Origin: Aquabacterium sp029268225
GTDB lineage: Bacteria > Pseudomonadota > Gammaproteobacteria > Burkholderiales > Burkholderiaceae_C
Direction of reading: 5' to 3'
Length of the DNA: 64,000 nt
Assembly (NCBI RefSeq): GCF_037482285.1
Contig: NZ_JBBEYB010000007.1
Coordinates: 141,137 to 205,136 of the forward strand
Shown here piece by piece: positions 45,890-54,958 of the stretch. Position 1 is the stretch's first letter. Each line of letters opens with the position of its first letter. The position numbers and the translations under genes are program-made. Under the pieces are notes generated by a model. That model ran no database searches and was not told the origin of the DNA. It saw only the letters and a list, made by a program, of their open reading frames with translations.

Positions 45890-48466
45890 ATGGCATTTCC
45901 GGCACCTCATCACGTCCCGACACCCTCGCCCAGCGCACCGCAGGCCGACACGCCCAACCGCCTTTTCTGGCGCTGGTGGCGCAAACAAAGCCCCAGCCAG
46001 CAAGACCGCTACGCCACACTCGGTCCTCTGGTGTCTGTGCTGCTCTTTTTGGCGGTGATCATTGCCGCCTTCTGGTATCTGCGCAACGAAGAACTGGAGC
46101 GCGAACAAGAGTCGGTCAAACGCGACACCGAGGTCGTACAACAACAGTTGCGGCTACGCCTCATCGAGAACCAGGAGCATGTGCAACGCCTGGCACGCGA
46201 CGTCAATTTCAAGGCCATCTCCGTCGAGCAGTTCATGCTCCAGGCCAGCGACTTTGTGCGCCCTCGTCCTGAGGTGCTGAGCCTGTCTTGGGTGCAGGCC
46301 GACGAACAGGTCAAGGCCGTGCGCACCACGCTCACCCTGTCCCTTGAATCCGGACAGCCCATTGACCGCGACCCCCTCGAAAACCAGGCAGATCATTACA
46401 CCCCTCTGCACAAGGCGCCCGAGACCCGCCAAGCCTTTGCGCAAGCGCGTGAGCGCAACCAGCCGACCTACTCCCAGCCCTTCCTCAACACCGCAGGCAT
46501 CAAGGCGATTCAACTGCATCTGCCCATGATGGACCGGCAAGGCTTTGCGGGGGCGCTGATTGCCGAGTACTCCCTGGAAACGCTCATGCGCCACCAGGTG
46601 CCGCAAGAGATCCTGCAACGTCATGCCATGAGCCTGGTGCGAGCCGACGGTGACCTGATCACCAGTTCGGTGGGTGCCGTCACATCCAGATCCGCCAAGC
46701 CCAGCTTTGTTCACGACGTCATCGTCACTCCCATCGGCAACGGTTTGCTGCTGCGCGGCATGGGGTTCAAGACCTCTTCCAGCCTGGTGGGGAGCACCTT
46801 GTTCTGGATGGTGGTCGCCTTGTCCTTGCTCACCGTCTGGACACTGGTGGGCACCCTGCGCCACATGCGTCGGCGCGCCGAAATCCAGAAGGCCCTGGTG
46901 CAGGAAACCAACTTCCGGCGCGCCATGGAAAACTCCATGCTCACCGGCATGCGCACCATCGATCTGGAGGGGCGCATCACCTACGTCAACCCGGCCTTCT
47001 GTGCCATGACAGGCTTTGCCGAGCACGAACTCATCGGCGCCCGCCCGCCCTACCCGTACTGGCCACGCGACCGCATCGACGAATTCCACCGCATGTTCCA
47101 GCAGGAATTGCTGGGTCGAAGCCCCACAGGGGGCGTTGAACTCAACATGGAGCGACGCGACGGCAGCCAGTTCGATGCGCGCATGTACGTCTCCCCCCTG
47201 ATCGACGCCGAGGGCAACCAGACCGGCTGGATGACCTCCGTCACCAACATCACCGAAGCCAAGCGGGTGCGTGACCAGCTCACAGCGGCGCACGAGCGCT
47301 TCACCACGGTGCTGGAAGGCCTGGACGCGGCGGTGTCTGTGATGTCGGTTCAGCGTGGTGAAATGCTGTTTGCCAACCGCTCCTACCGCATCTGGTTTGG
47401 CGGCAACCCAGAGGCCCACGTGCAACTCACCGGCGGTCAGGTCATGCCCGACGAGGTCATCGACGGCGACGAGTCCGTCGACCACTTTGGCGGCCTGCCC
47501 ACCCAGAAGCTCACCGATGCCGGCAGCGACACGCATGAGGTCTACATGGACAACGTGCAAAAGTGGTTCGACGTGCGTGCCCGCTACGTACAGTGGACGG
47601 ACGGCAACCTGGCTCAAATGTTGATCGCCACCGATATCACTGCGCGCAAACAGGCTGAAGAAGCTGCGGCACGCCAGGCCGAGAAGTCGCAGTTCACCAG
47701 CCGGCTCATCACCATGGGTGAAATGGCCTCCACGGTGGCGCATGAACTGAACCAGCCTCTGGCCGCCATTTCCAACTACTGCAGCGGCATGATCAGCCGG
47801 GTGCAGGCTGGCAACATCGACAACGAACAACTCGTTGGTGCGCTGGAGAAAACATCGCGGCAAGCCCAGCGAGCCGGCCAGATCATCCACCGCATCCGCC
47901 AGTTCGTGAAACGCAGCGAGCCGCAGCGCCAACCCTCCCGCGTGCGTGACATCACCGACGCTGTGCTGGAGTTGGCCGTGTTCGAGATGAAACGTCGCCG
48001 CGTCACCCTCAACTCGACGGTGGCCAACCGCCTGCCCACGATCATGGCCGACCCCATCCTGATCGAGCAGGTGCTGCTGAACCTCCTGAAAAACGCAGCC
48101 GAGGCCATCGACTCGGCGCAAACACCCCAATCGCGCCGCCACATTGATCTGCGGGTGCAACAACGCTATTTCGAAGACCAGGGCGATGTGGTCGAGTTCA
48201 CCGTCTCCGACGGGGGGCCCGGCATGCGTGAAGACATGCTTGCCCGCCTCTTCGAGGCTTTCCACTCCACCAAGGCCGAGGGCCTGGGCATCGGCCTGAG
48301 CTTGTGCCGATCGATCATCGAGTCGCATCACGGCCGGATCAAGGCCGAGAACATCTACAATGGACAGATGGTCATGGGGTGTCGTTTCACGTTCACCCTT
48401 CCGATCGACAACTGCGATGAGGCCGACACAGGTCTTCCTTTTCCCACCGATTTACTTGCCGAATAA
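45890..48466 (+). CDS. PAS-domain sensor histidine kinase, FixL/DctB-like
   Basis: Membrane sensor kinase of 858 aa. A first transmembrane helix is at about 44-62 (LGPLVSVLLFLAVIIAAFWY), then a periplasmic domain of about 235 residues, and a second helix near 300-322 (TLFWMVVALSLLTVWTLVG). Two PAS domains follow (FRRAMENSMLTGMRTIDLEGR; then FTTVLEGLDAAVSVMSV). The HisKA H-box has H618 in ASTVAHELNQPL, and the ATPase has N, G1 and G2 boxes (LLNLLKNAAEAID, VSDGGPGM, GLGIGLSL). No haem-type PAS is evident. The start at 45890 is chosen over 45857. Its response regulator follows after 2 bases. Confidence 0.92.
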   Translation: MAFPAPHHVPTPSPSAPQADTPNRLFWRWWRKQSPSQQDRYATLGPLVSVLLFLAVIIAAFWYLRNEELEREQESVKRDTEVVQQQLRLRLIENQEHVQRLARDVNFKAISVEQFMLQASDFVRPRPEVLSLSWVQADEQVKAVRTTLTLSLESGQPIDRDPLENQADHYTPLHKAPETRQAFAQARERNQPTYSQPFLNTAGIKAIQLHLPMMDRQGFAGALIAEYSLETLMRHQVPQEILQRHAMSLVRADGDLITSSVGAVTSRSAKPSFVHDVIVTPIGNGLLLRGMGFKTSSSLVGSTLFWMVVALSLLTVWTLVGTLRHMRRRAEIQKALVQETNFRRAMENSMLTGMRTIDLEGRITYVNPAFCAMTGFAEHELIGARPPYPYWPRDRIDEFHRMFQQELLGRSPTGGVELNMERRDGSQFDARMYVSPLIDAEGNQTGWMTSVTNITEAKRVRDQLTAAHERFTTVLEGLDAAVSVMSVQRGEMLFANRSYRIWFGGNPEAHVQLTGGQVMPDEVIDGDESVDHFGGLPTQKLTDAGSDTHEVYMDNVQKWFDVRARYVQWTDGNLAQMLIATDITARKQAEEAAARQAEKSQFTSRLITMGEMASTVAHELNQPLAAISNYCSGMISRVQAGNIDNEQLVGALEKTSRQAQRAGQIIHRIRQFVKRSEPQRQPSRVRDITDAVLELAVFEMKRRRVTLNSTVANRLPTIMADPILIEQVLLNLLKNAAEAIDSAQTPQSRRHIDLRVQQRYFEDQGDVVEFTVSDGGPGMREDMLARLFEAFHSTKAEGLGIGLSLCRSIIESHHGRIKAENIYNGQMVMGCRFTFTLPIDNCDEADTGLPFPTDLLAE

Positions 48467-48468
48467 CC

Positions 48469-49110
48469 ATGAGCTTGATCCCGAAAAAAGGCACTGTGTA
48501 TGTGGTTGATGACGACGAGGCCGTGCGCGACTCGTTGCAATGGCTGCTGGAAGGCAAGGACTACCGTGTTCGCTGTTTCGACTCTGCAGAATCCTTCCTG
48601 GCACGCTTCGACCCCCGTGAAGTCGCCTGCCTGATCGCCGACATCCGCATGGATGGTATGAGCGGGCTGGAACTGCAAGACAAGCTGCTTGAGCGCAAGT
48701 CGCCCCTGCCCATCGTGTTCATCACCGGCCACGGCGACGTGCCCATGGCCGTGAACACCATGAAAAAGGGCGCGATGGATTTCATCGAGAAGCCCTTCAA
48801 GGAAGACGCACTGGTTGCCCTGGTCGAGCGCATGCTCGATGAGGCCCGCACCGCCTTCTCGCAGTCGCAAGAAGCCGCCAGCCGCGAAGCTCTGCTGTCG
48901 CGCCTGACCACCCGCGAAGCGCAGGTGCTCGAACGCATCGTGGCGGGCCGTCTGAACAAGCAGATCGCCGACGACCTGGGCATCAGCATCAAGACCGTGG
49001 AAGCCCACCGCGCCAACGTGATGGAAAAGCTCAACGCCAACACCGTGGCCGACCTGCTGAAGATCGCGCTGGGTGCCAACGCCCCGGCCAACGCGGCCAA
49101 CGCCAAGTAA
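48469..49110 (+). CDS. FixJ-family response regulator
   Basis: 213-aa transcription factor: receiver with D14/D15, phosphoacceptor D58 (CLIADIRMDG), T86 and K108, then a LuxR-type helix-turn-helix (about 143-205) LTTREAQVLERIVAGRLNKQIADDLGISIKTVEAHRANV in several blocks. The kinase gene directly upstream (2-base gap) is its likely partner. Its targets are unknown; the divergent aceE promoter, 197 bases from the kinase start, is an obvious candidate. Confidence 0.93.
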   Translation: MSLIPKKGTVYVVDDDEAVRDSLQWLLEGKDYRVRCFDSAESFLARFDPREVACLIADIRMDGMSGLELQDKLLERKSPLPIVFITGHGDVPMAVNTMKKGAMDFIEKPFKEDALVALVERMLDEARTAFSQSQEAASREALLSRLTTREAQVLERIVAGRLNKQIADDLGISIKTVEAHRANVMEKLNANTVADLLKIALGANAPANAANAK

Positions 49111-49151
49111 GCCCCACTTCCGGAGCCCGGCTTGACCGCCGCCTCCCGCTG

Positions 49152-49184
49152 AAAGGCCGCCCACACCCTGTGGCGGCCTTTTTC
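49152..49184 (+). terminator. Rho-independent terminator after the two-component operon
   Basis: AAAGGCCGC and GCGGCCTTT enclose an inner CACA/TGTG extension with one bulge, followed by TTC. It lies between the response-regulator gene and folD. Confidence 0.85.
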
Positions 49185-49218
49185 TATTGACCCATTTGCA
49201 CACCTACCGGAGCAGCCC

Positions 49219-50079
49219 ATGACCGCAACCCTCATCGACGGCAACGCCCTGTCCAAACAACTGCGTGGCGAAGTCGCCCAGCGCGCCGCCGCCCTCACCG
49301 CCAAGGGCACGAAGCCCGGTTTGGCCGTGGTCCTGGTCGGCGACAACCCTGCCAGCCAGGTGTATGTCCGCAACAAGGTCAAGGCCTGCGAAGAAGCAGG
49401 CTTCAAGTCCGTGCTGGAAAAGTACGATGCCACGATGACCGAGGCCGAACTGCTGGCCCGCGTTGAAGCCCTGAACAATGACCCGTCCATCCACGGCATC
49501 CTGGTGCAGTTGCCCCTGCCCAAGCACATCGACGACCACAAGGTGATCGAAGCCATCTCGCCCTTGAAGGACGTGGACGGTTTCCACGTGGCCAGCGCTG
49601 GCGCGCTGATGGTCGGTGAAGTCGGCTTCAAGGCTTGTACTCCCTACGGCTGCATGAAGATGCTCGAATCCATCGGCATGAAGGACCTGCGCGGCAAGCA
49701 CGCCGTGGTCATTGGTCGCTCCAACATCGTCGGCAAGCCCATGGCCATGATGCTGCTGGCCGCCAACGCCACTGTCACCATCACGCACAGCGGCACCGCC
49801 GATCTGGCCGCCATGACCCGGCAGGCCGACATCGTGGTCGCAGCTGTGGGCAAGCGCAATGTGCTGACCGCCGACATGATCAAGCCTGGCACGGTCGTCA
49901 TTGACGTGGGCATGAACCGCGATGACGAAGGCAAACTGTGCGGCGACGTGGATTTCAACGGCTGCAAGGAAGTCGCTGGCTACATCACCCCCGTGCCGGG
50001 TGGGGTCGGCCCGATGACCATTACCATGCTGCTGGTCAACACCATGGAAGCGGCAGAGCGCACAGCCGGCCAAGCCTGA
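49219..50079 (+). CDS. folD: methylenetetrahydrofolate dehydrogenase/cyclohydrolase FolD
   Basis: Bifunctional NADP-dependent enzyme of one-carbon metabolism (5,10-methylene-THF to 10-formyl-THF). The 286-aa protein has the active-site segment VYVRNKVKACEEAGF with Y49 and K53, the family signature PYGCMKMLESIGM, the Rossmann motif VVIGRSNIVGKPMAMMLL and the C-terminal PVPGGVGPMTITMLL. Starts 35 bases after a terminator, so it has its own promoter. The 126 bases after it show nothing clear. Confidence 0.97.
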   Translation: MTATLIDGNALSKQLRGEVAQRAAALTAKGTKPGLAVVLVGDNPASQVYVRNKVKACEEAGFKSVLEKYDATMTEAELLARVEALNNDPSIHGILVQLPLPKHIDDHKVIEAISPLKDVDGFHVASAGALMVGEVGFKACTPYGCMKMLESIGMKDLRGKHAVVIGRSNIVGKPMAMMLLAANATVTITHSGTADLAAMTRQADIVVAAVGKRNVLTADMIKPGTVVIDVGMNRDDEGKLCGDVDFNGCKEVAGYITPVPGGVGPMTITMLLVNTMEAAERTAGQA

Positions 50080-50205
50080 CCGGTTTGCGGCCCGCCCAGA
50101 GCCGGTGCACTCACCTGTATCTGCTCAGCGCTCGCCTTGCATTTCCGGGTTGACGCCTCATCTGTTGCACCGTCCACACTTTGCTTGCCCTAAGGCGCAT
50201 CTTCC

Positions 50206-52257
50206 ATGAGCACCAATCCACTGCTTGACACCTCCGGCCTGCCACTGTTCGATCAGATCAAGCCCGAACACGTGACACCTGCCCTGGACCTGCTGCTGGC
50301 CGACGCCGAAGCGACATTGGCCAAGGTCACTGGCCCAGACGTGCCGGCGGACTACGACGCCCTCTCCCTGCTGCTGGACGTGAGCACCGAACGCCTGGGC
50401 CGCGCCTGGGGCGCTGTGGGGCACCTCAACAGCGTGGCCGACACGCCCGAGATCCGCGCCGCTTACAACGAGAACCTGCCGCGCGTCACCGAGTTCTACA
50501 CCCGCCTCGGCGCAGACGAGCGTCTGTACGCCAAGTACAAGGCCCTCAATGAAGCGCAAAAGGGCCTGGAGCCGGAACGCCGCCTGAGCCCCGCGCGCCA
50601 GCGCGCCCTTGACCTGGCCCTGCGCGGTTTCGTGCTAGGCGGCGCCGAGTTGCAAGGCGATGCCAAGGCCCGCTTTGCCGCCATCCAGGAAGAGCAAGCA
50701 GCCAAATCGCAAGCGTTTTCCGAGCACGTGATGGACGCCACCGATGCGTTCAGTCACTACGCGTCAACCGAAGAACTGGCCGGCGTGCCGGAGGACGTGC
50801 TGAACGCCACCCGCGCCGCGGCCGAGGCCGAAGGCAAGGAAGGCCACAAGCTGACCCTGCACATGCCCTGCTACCTGCCGGTCATGCAGTACGCTGGCAA
50901 CCGAACCCTGCGTGAAACGCTTTACCGCGCCTACGCCACCCGTGCGAGTGAATCTGGCCCAGCCGAGCGTGACAACACGCAATTGATGGCCGACATCCTG
51001 GCGCTGCGCCAGGAGGAAGCCCGCCTGCTGGGCTACGCCAACTTCGCCGAGGTGTCGCTGGTGCCCAAGATGGCCGACAACCCCGCGCAGGTGATGCACT
51101 TCCTGCGCGACCTGGCCCAGCGCGCCCGCCCCTTCGCCGAGAAGGACATGGCCGAGTTGCGTGAGTTTGCACGTACCGAATGCGGTCTGCCTGATCTGCA
51201 GGCCTGGGATGTGGCCTATGTGAGCGAAAAGCTCAAGGAAGCCCGTTACGCCTTCAGCGATCAGGAGGTCAAGCAGTACTTTACCGAGCCCACCGTGCTG
51301 AAAGGCCTGTTCGGCTTGATCGAGAAGCTGTTCGAGGTCCAGATCCTCCCCGACACGGCGCCTGTGTGGCACGAATCGGTGCGTTTCTTCGGCATCGAGC
51401 GTCAAGGCCAGTTGGTCGGTCAGTTCTACCTGGACCCGTATGCCCGTACTGGCAAGCGCCCTGGCGCCTGGATGGATGATGTGCGCGGCCGCTGGACGCG
51501 CCCCGACACCCAGGGCACCCAGACGCCGGTGGCCCATCTGGTCTGCAACTTCGCCAAGGGCGTGGGCGACAAACCTGCCTTGCTGACCCACGACGACGTC
51601 ACCACCTTGTTCCACGAGTTCGGCCATGGCCTGCACCACATGCTCACGCAAGTGAACGACATTGGGGTGTCGGGCATCAGTGGCGTCGAGTGGGATGCGG
51701 TCGAGCTGCCCAGCCAGTTCATGGAGAACTTCTGCTGGGAGTGGGACGTGGTTCAGCAACTCACCAGTCATGTCGACACCGGCGCGCACCTGCCGCGCGA
51801 GCTGTTCGACAAGATGGTGGCCGCCAAGAACTTCCAAAGCGGCATGCAGACCGTGCGCCAGATCGAGTTCTCGCTGTTCGACATGCGCCTGCACGCCGAG
51901 CCTGGTTCTGAAGCCAACGTGCAAAAGGTGGTGGACGAAGTGCGACAAGAAGTCGCCGTCAACATTCCGCCTGCGTTCAACCGCTTTCAGCACAGCTTTT
52001 CGCACATCTTTGCGGGCGGCTACGCGGCGGGCTATTACAGCTACAAGTGGGCTGAGGTACTCTCTGCAGATGCGTATGCCGCTTTCGAGGAGGCCGCCAC
52101 GCCTGAGTCCGGGGTGCTGAACGCCGACATTGGTCGTCGCTACCGTGAAGCCATCCTGGAAGCTGGCGGCAGCCGCTCGGCCATGGAGAATTTCAAGGCT
52201 TTCCGGGGGCGTGAGCCGAGCATCGACGCCTTGCTGCGTCATCAAGGCATGAGTTGA
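50206..52257 (+). CDS. prlC: oligopeptidase A (M3 metallopeptidase)
   Basis: Cytoplasmic zinc peptidase that degrades short peptides and cleaved signal peptides. The 683-aa protein has the thimet-oligopeptidase zinc motif H470-E471-F-G-H474 (LFHEFGHGLHHML), with the downstream glutamate in GVEWDAVELPSQFMENF. Full length and the N-terminal helical M3 domain are intact. Followed 29 bases later by a small secreted redox protein gene. Confidence 0.95.
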   Translation: MSTNPLLDTSGLPLFDQIKPEHVTPALDLLLADAEATLAKVTGPDVPADYDALSLLLDVSTERLGRAWGAVGHLNSVADTPEIRAAYNENLPRVTEFYTRLGADERLYAKYKALNEAQKGLEPERRLSPARQRALDLALRGFVLGGAELQGDAKARFAAIQEEQAAKSQAFSEHVMDATDAFSHYASTEELAGVPEDVLNATRAAAEAEGKEGHKLTLHMPCYLPVMQYAGNRTLRETLYRAYATRASESGPAERDNTQLMADILALRQEEARLLGYANFAEVSLVPKMADNPAQVMHFLRDLAQRARPFAEKDMAELREFARTECGLPDLQAWDVAYVSEKLKEARYAFSDQEVKQYFTEPTVLKGLFGLIEKLFEVQILPDTAPVWHESVRFFGIERQGQLVGQFYLDPYARTGKRPGAWMDDVRGRWTRPDTQGTQTPVAHLVCNFAKGVGDKPALLTHDDVTTLFHEFGHGLHHMLTQVNDIGVSGISGVEWDAVELPSQFMENFCWEWDVVQQLTSHVDTGAHLPRELFDKMVAAKNFQSGMQTVRQIEFSLFDMRLHAEPGSEANVQKVVDEVRQEVAVNIPPAFNRFQHSFSHIFAGGYAAGYYSYKWAEVLSADAYAAFEEAATPESGVLNADIGRRYREAILEAGGSRSAMENFKAFRGREPSIDALLRHQGMS

Positions 52258-52286
52258 TCGCCCCACGGGGTGAGAGGGAGTGAAAG

Positions 52287-52910
52287 ATGAACCGCATTGT
52301 TGTGAGTGCATTGATCGGTGGTCTGGTCTGGGCAGGCGTCACGTCACCAGCCTTCGCGCAGTACAAGGTGGTGGGCCCCGATGGCCGCGTCACCTACACC
52401 GATCGACCACCTGTGGATCGTCCGGCTCAGGCCGTCAAGCCAGTCGGTGGTGCCACCACCGGTGATACGGCACTGCCTTTCGCTTTACGCAATGTGGTGT
52501 CGCGTTACCCGGTCACGCTGTACACCAGCTCGAACTGCGCTGCTTGTGACGCTGGCCGCAACCTGCTCAAGGGTCGAGGCGTTCCATTCACCGAGAAAAC
52601 GGTGAACACCTCGGACGACGCTCGTGCGCTGCAAAGCCGCGAAGGCACCAACCAGGTCCCTGTGATTCGGATTGGCAGCAAGCAAATCGCGGGCTACGAA
52701 CAGGGTGAATGGACCTCTTACCTGGACGCCGCCGGCTACCCCAGCCAATCGGCCCTGCCACCGACCTATCGCCATCCGGCCGCCACGCCGCTGGCACCAG
52801 CGACTGCGGCCCCCAAGGCGGACGAAGGGGCTGCGCCTGCGCAGCCACCCCAGTTCAATTCCGCGCCAGGCAACCCTGCTGGCAATGCTCCTCCCGGTTT
52901 CCGTTTCTGA
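52287..52910 (+). CDS. secreted DUF4124 plus glutaredoxin-like protein
   Basis: 207-aa exported protein. The signal peptide runs to about residue 24 (VWAGVTSPAFA-QY). A DUF4124 segment follows (QYKVVGPDGRVTYTDRPP). A glutaredoxin-like domain with the redox pair C84/C87 (SSNCAACDAGRNLL) has the cis-Pro loop NQVPVIRIGSKQIAGYEQGEW. The C-terminal 55 residues are Pro/Ala-rich and probably disordered. It would act in the periplasm, perhaps in disulfide reduction or isomerisation, but no specific substrate is known. Confidence 0.85.
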   Translation: MNRIVVSALIGGLVWAGVTSPAFAQYKVVGPDGRVTYTDRPPVDRPAQAVKPVGGATTGDTALPFALRNVVSRYPVTLYTSSNCAACDAGRNLLKGRGVPFTEKTVNTSDDARALQSREGTNQVPVIRIGSKQIAGYEQGEWTSYLDAAGYPSQSALPPTYRHPAATPLAPATAAPKADEGAAPAQPPQFNSAPGNPAGNAPPGFRF

Positions 52911-52913
52911 CCC

Positions 52914-54197
52914 TTGAATTCCTCTGACTCTCAGGCTGGCGGCGCTTCCGTCCAGCCGTCCGTTGCCATTGTGGGTGGCGGCCCAGCCGGCCTCATGGCC
53001 GCCGAAGTCCTGTCCGCACATGGCATCGCTGTCGATTTGTACGACGGCATGCCCTCGGTGGGTCGTAAATTTCTCCTGGCCGGACGCGGTGGGCTGAACC
53101 TGACCCATGCAGAGGCCATGCCGCGGTTCATCAGCCGGTTTGCCGAGCGTGAGACAGCGCTGGCGCCCTTGATCCACGCCTTCACGCCAGAGGACCTGCG
53201 CGCCTGGGCTCAGGGCTTGGGCATCGACACCTTCGTCGGCACGTCCAACCGCGTTTTCCCCACCGACATGAAGGCCGCTCCCTTGCTGCGTGCCTGGTTG
53301 CACCGCCTGCGCGAAGCGGGCGTGCGCTTTCACATGCGTCACCGCTGGCTGGGCTGGAATGATGCAGGCGCCATGCGCTTCGACACCCCCGAAGGTGAGG
53401 TGGCCGTCACACCGCAAGCCACCTTGCTGGCCTTGGGGGGCGGCAGCTGGTCACGGCTGGGCTCCAACGGCGCCTGGTATCCCTGGCTGCAGGCACGCGG
53501 TGTCGATCTGGCTCCGTTGCAAGCCGCCAACTGTGGCTTTGACGTAGCGCCCACCGGGGCGGGCCGGAGCGGATGGAGTGATTTTCTGCGCCAGAAGTTC
53601 GCAGGCCAGCCCATCAAGCCCGTGGCCCTGCAGTTCACCGATCGGAATGGTCACACCCGGCGCCAACAAGGCGAGTTCGTGCTCACCGACACCGGCGTGG
53701 AAGGCAGTCTGATCTACGCTTTCTCGGCTGCCATACGTGAGCAGATCAACGCGCAAGGCGCTGCCACCATTCATCTGGATCTGCTGCCATCGCACACGGC
53801 CGAACAGGTGTTTGCCGAAACATCGCGCCCAAAAGGGCCGCGCAGCCTGTCCACACACCTGAAGAGCCGTCTGGGTATTCAAGGACTGAAAATGGCGCTC
53901 TTGCACGAGGTTCTGAGCGCCGAACAACTGGCCGATGCCGCGCAACTGGCACAAGCCATCAAGGCGCTGCCCATCACGCTGAAGGCGCCACGCCCCATGG
54001 ACGAGGCCATCAGCACGGCCGGCGGCGTGCGCTTTGAAGGCATGACAGAACAGCTGATGCTGAAGAACGCGCCGGGCGTGTTCTGTGCCGGTGAAATGCT
54101 GGACTGGGAAGCCCCGACCGGGGGCTACCTGCTCACGGCATCGATGGCGACCGGAAGGCACGCCGCTCAGGGCGTGCTGACTTACCTGAAGTCCTGA
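52914..54197 (+). CDS. flavoprotein of the HI0933/TIGR03862 type
   Basis: FAD-dependent oxidoreductase-like protein (427 aa from a TTG at 52914). FAD Rossmann motif VAIVGGGPAGLMAAEVL at about 18-34, then the family marks GRKFLLAGRGGLNLTH, LALGGGSWSRLGSNG and the C-terminal CAGEMLDWEAPTGGYLLTAS. The family is widespread, but the reaction is unknown. The TTG lies 3 bases after the upstream stop; a later start at an internal codon is possible since the first 16 residues look disordered. Ends 9 bases from convergent rpiA. Confidence 0.85.
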   Translation: MNSSDSQAGGASVQPSVAIVGGGPAGLMAAEVLSAHGIAVDLYDGMPSVGRKFLLAGRGGLNLTHAEAMPRFISRFAERETALAPLIHAFTPEDLRAWAQGLGIDTFVGTSNRVFPTDMKAAPLLRAWLHRLREAGVRFHMRHRWLGWNDAGAMRFDTPEGEVAVTPQATLLALGGGSWSRLGSNGAWYPWLQARGVDLAPLQAANCGFDVAPTGAGRSGWSDFLRQKFAGQPIKPVALQFTDRNGHTRRQQGEFVLTDTGVEGSLIYAFSAAIREQINAQGAATIHLDLLPSHTAEQVFAETSRPKGPRSLSTHLKSRLGIQGLKMALLHEVLSAEQLADAAQLAQAIKALPITLKAPRPMDEAISTAGGVRFEGMTEQLMLKNAPGVFCAGEMLDWEAPTGGYLLTASMATGRHAAQGVLTYLKS

Positions 54198-54206
54198 TCC
54201 AAAGCT

Positions 54207-54884
54207 TCAGAACGTCAGCGTCTTGACGCCTTGCGCCGTGCCCAGCAGGCACACGCTGGCCTTGTTGCGGGCGAACACGCCCACGGTCACCACGCCGGGG
54301 ATCTGGTTGATGTCGGACTCGAACTGCGCCGGGGCGGTGATCTGCAAACCGGTCACGTCCACGATGACGTTGCCGTTGTCGGTGGTCACGCCTTCACGCA
54401 CCTTGCCCGTGCCGCCCAGCTTGGCAAAGGCACGGATCACCTGCGCGGCGGCCATCGGGATCACCTCGACCGGCAGCGGGAATTTGCCCAGGGTGTTGAC
54501 CAGCTTGGACTCGTCGGCGATGCAGACGAACTGCTCGGCCAGGTCGGCCACGATCTTTTCACGGGTCAGGGCCGCACCGCCGCCCTTGATCATGTGGCCA
54601 CCGTGGTCGATCTCGTCCGCACCGTCCACGTACACGCCCAGGGACGTCACGGACTCGGCCGGCAAGACCTGAATGCCCAGGGCTTCCAGGCGCTGCGTGC
54701 TTCGCACGGAGCTGGAGACGGCACCAGCCACACGCTTCGGGTCGGCCTTCAACGCCTCGCCCAGGGCGTCGATGAACTTGTCCACGGTCGAACCCGTGCC
54801 CACGCCCACGATGCTGCCGGGCTTCACGTAGTCCAGGGCCGCGCGGCCCACCAGGGTTTTCAGTTCGTCTTGGGTCATGGCCAT
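54207..54884 (-). CDS. rpiA: ribose-5-phosphate isomerase A
   Basis: Interconverts ribulose-5-phosphate and ribose-5-phosphate in the pentose phosphate pathway. The 225-aa protein shows VGVGTGSTVDKFIDAL (phosphate loop), SVRSTQRLEALGI, GADEIDHGGHMIKGGGAALTREKIVA and the C-terminal TVGVFARNKASVCLLG. Start taken at 54884 (MAMTQDELK); 54878 is equally possible. It supplies ribose-5-phosphate, the substrate of the PRPP synthetase family encoded at 60.9 kb. Confidence 0.95.
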   Translation of the reverse strand: MAMTQDELKTLVGRAALDYVKPGSIVGVGTGSTVDKFIDALGEALKADPKRVAGAVSSSVRSTQRLEALGIQVLPAESVTSLGVYVDGADEIDHGGHMIKGGGAALTREKIVADLAEQFVCIADESKLVNTLGKFPLPVEVIPMAAAQVIRAFAKLGGTGKVREGVTTDNGNVIVDVTGLQITAPAQFESDINQIPGVVTVGVFARNKASVCLLGTAQGVKTLTF

Positions 54885-54958
54885 GTCGGTCTTCTCTTGA
54901 GAGGCTTGCGGGTGCACTGCGGCGTGTTCGGCGGTATGTTCAGCAGGTCACGCATCGC

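Noticed and set aside
46154..48331. 725-codon minus-strand frame opposite the histidine kinase
   Set aside because: The kinase has clear H-box and ATPase motifs; the antisense frame has none.
53451..54161. Minus-strand open frame opposite the HI0933-type flavoprotein
   Set aside because: The plus-strand product has FAD and family motifs; the antisense product is unstructured.
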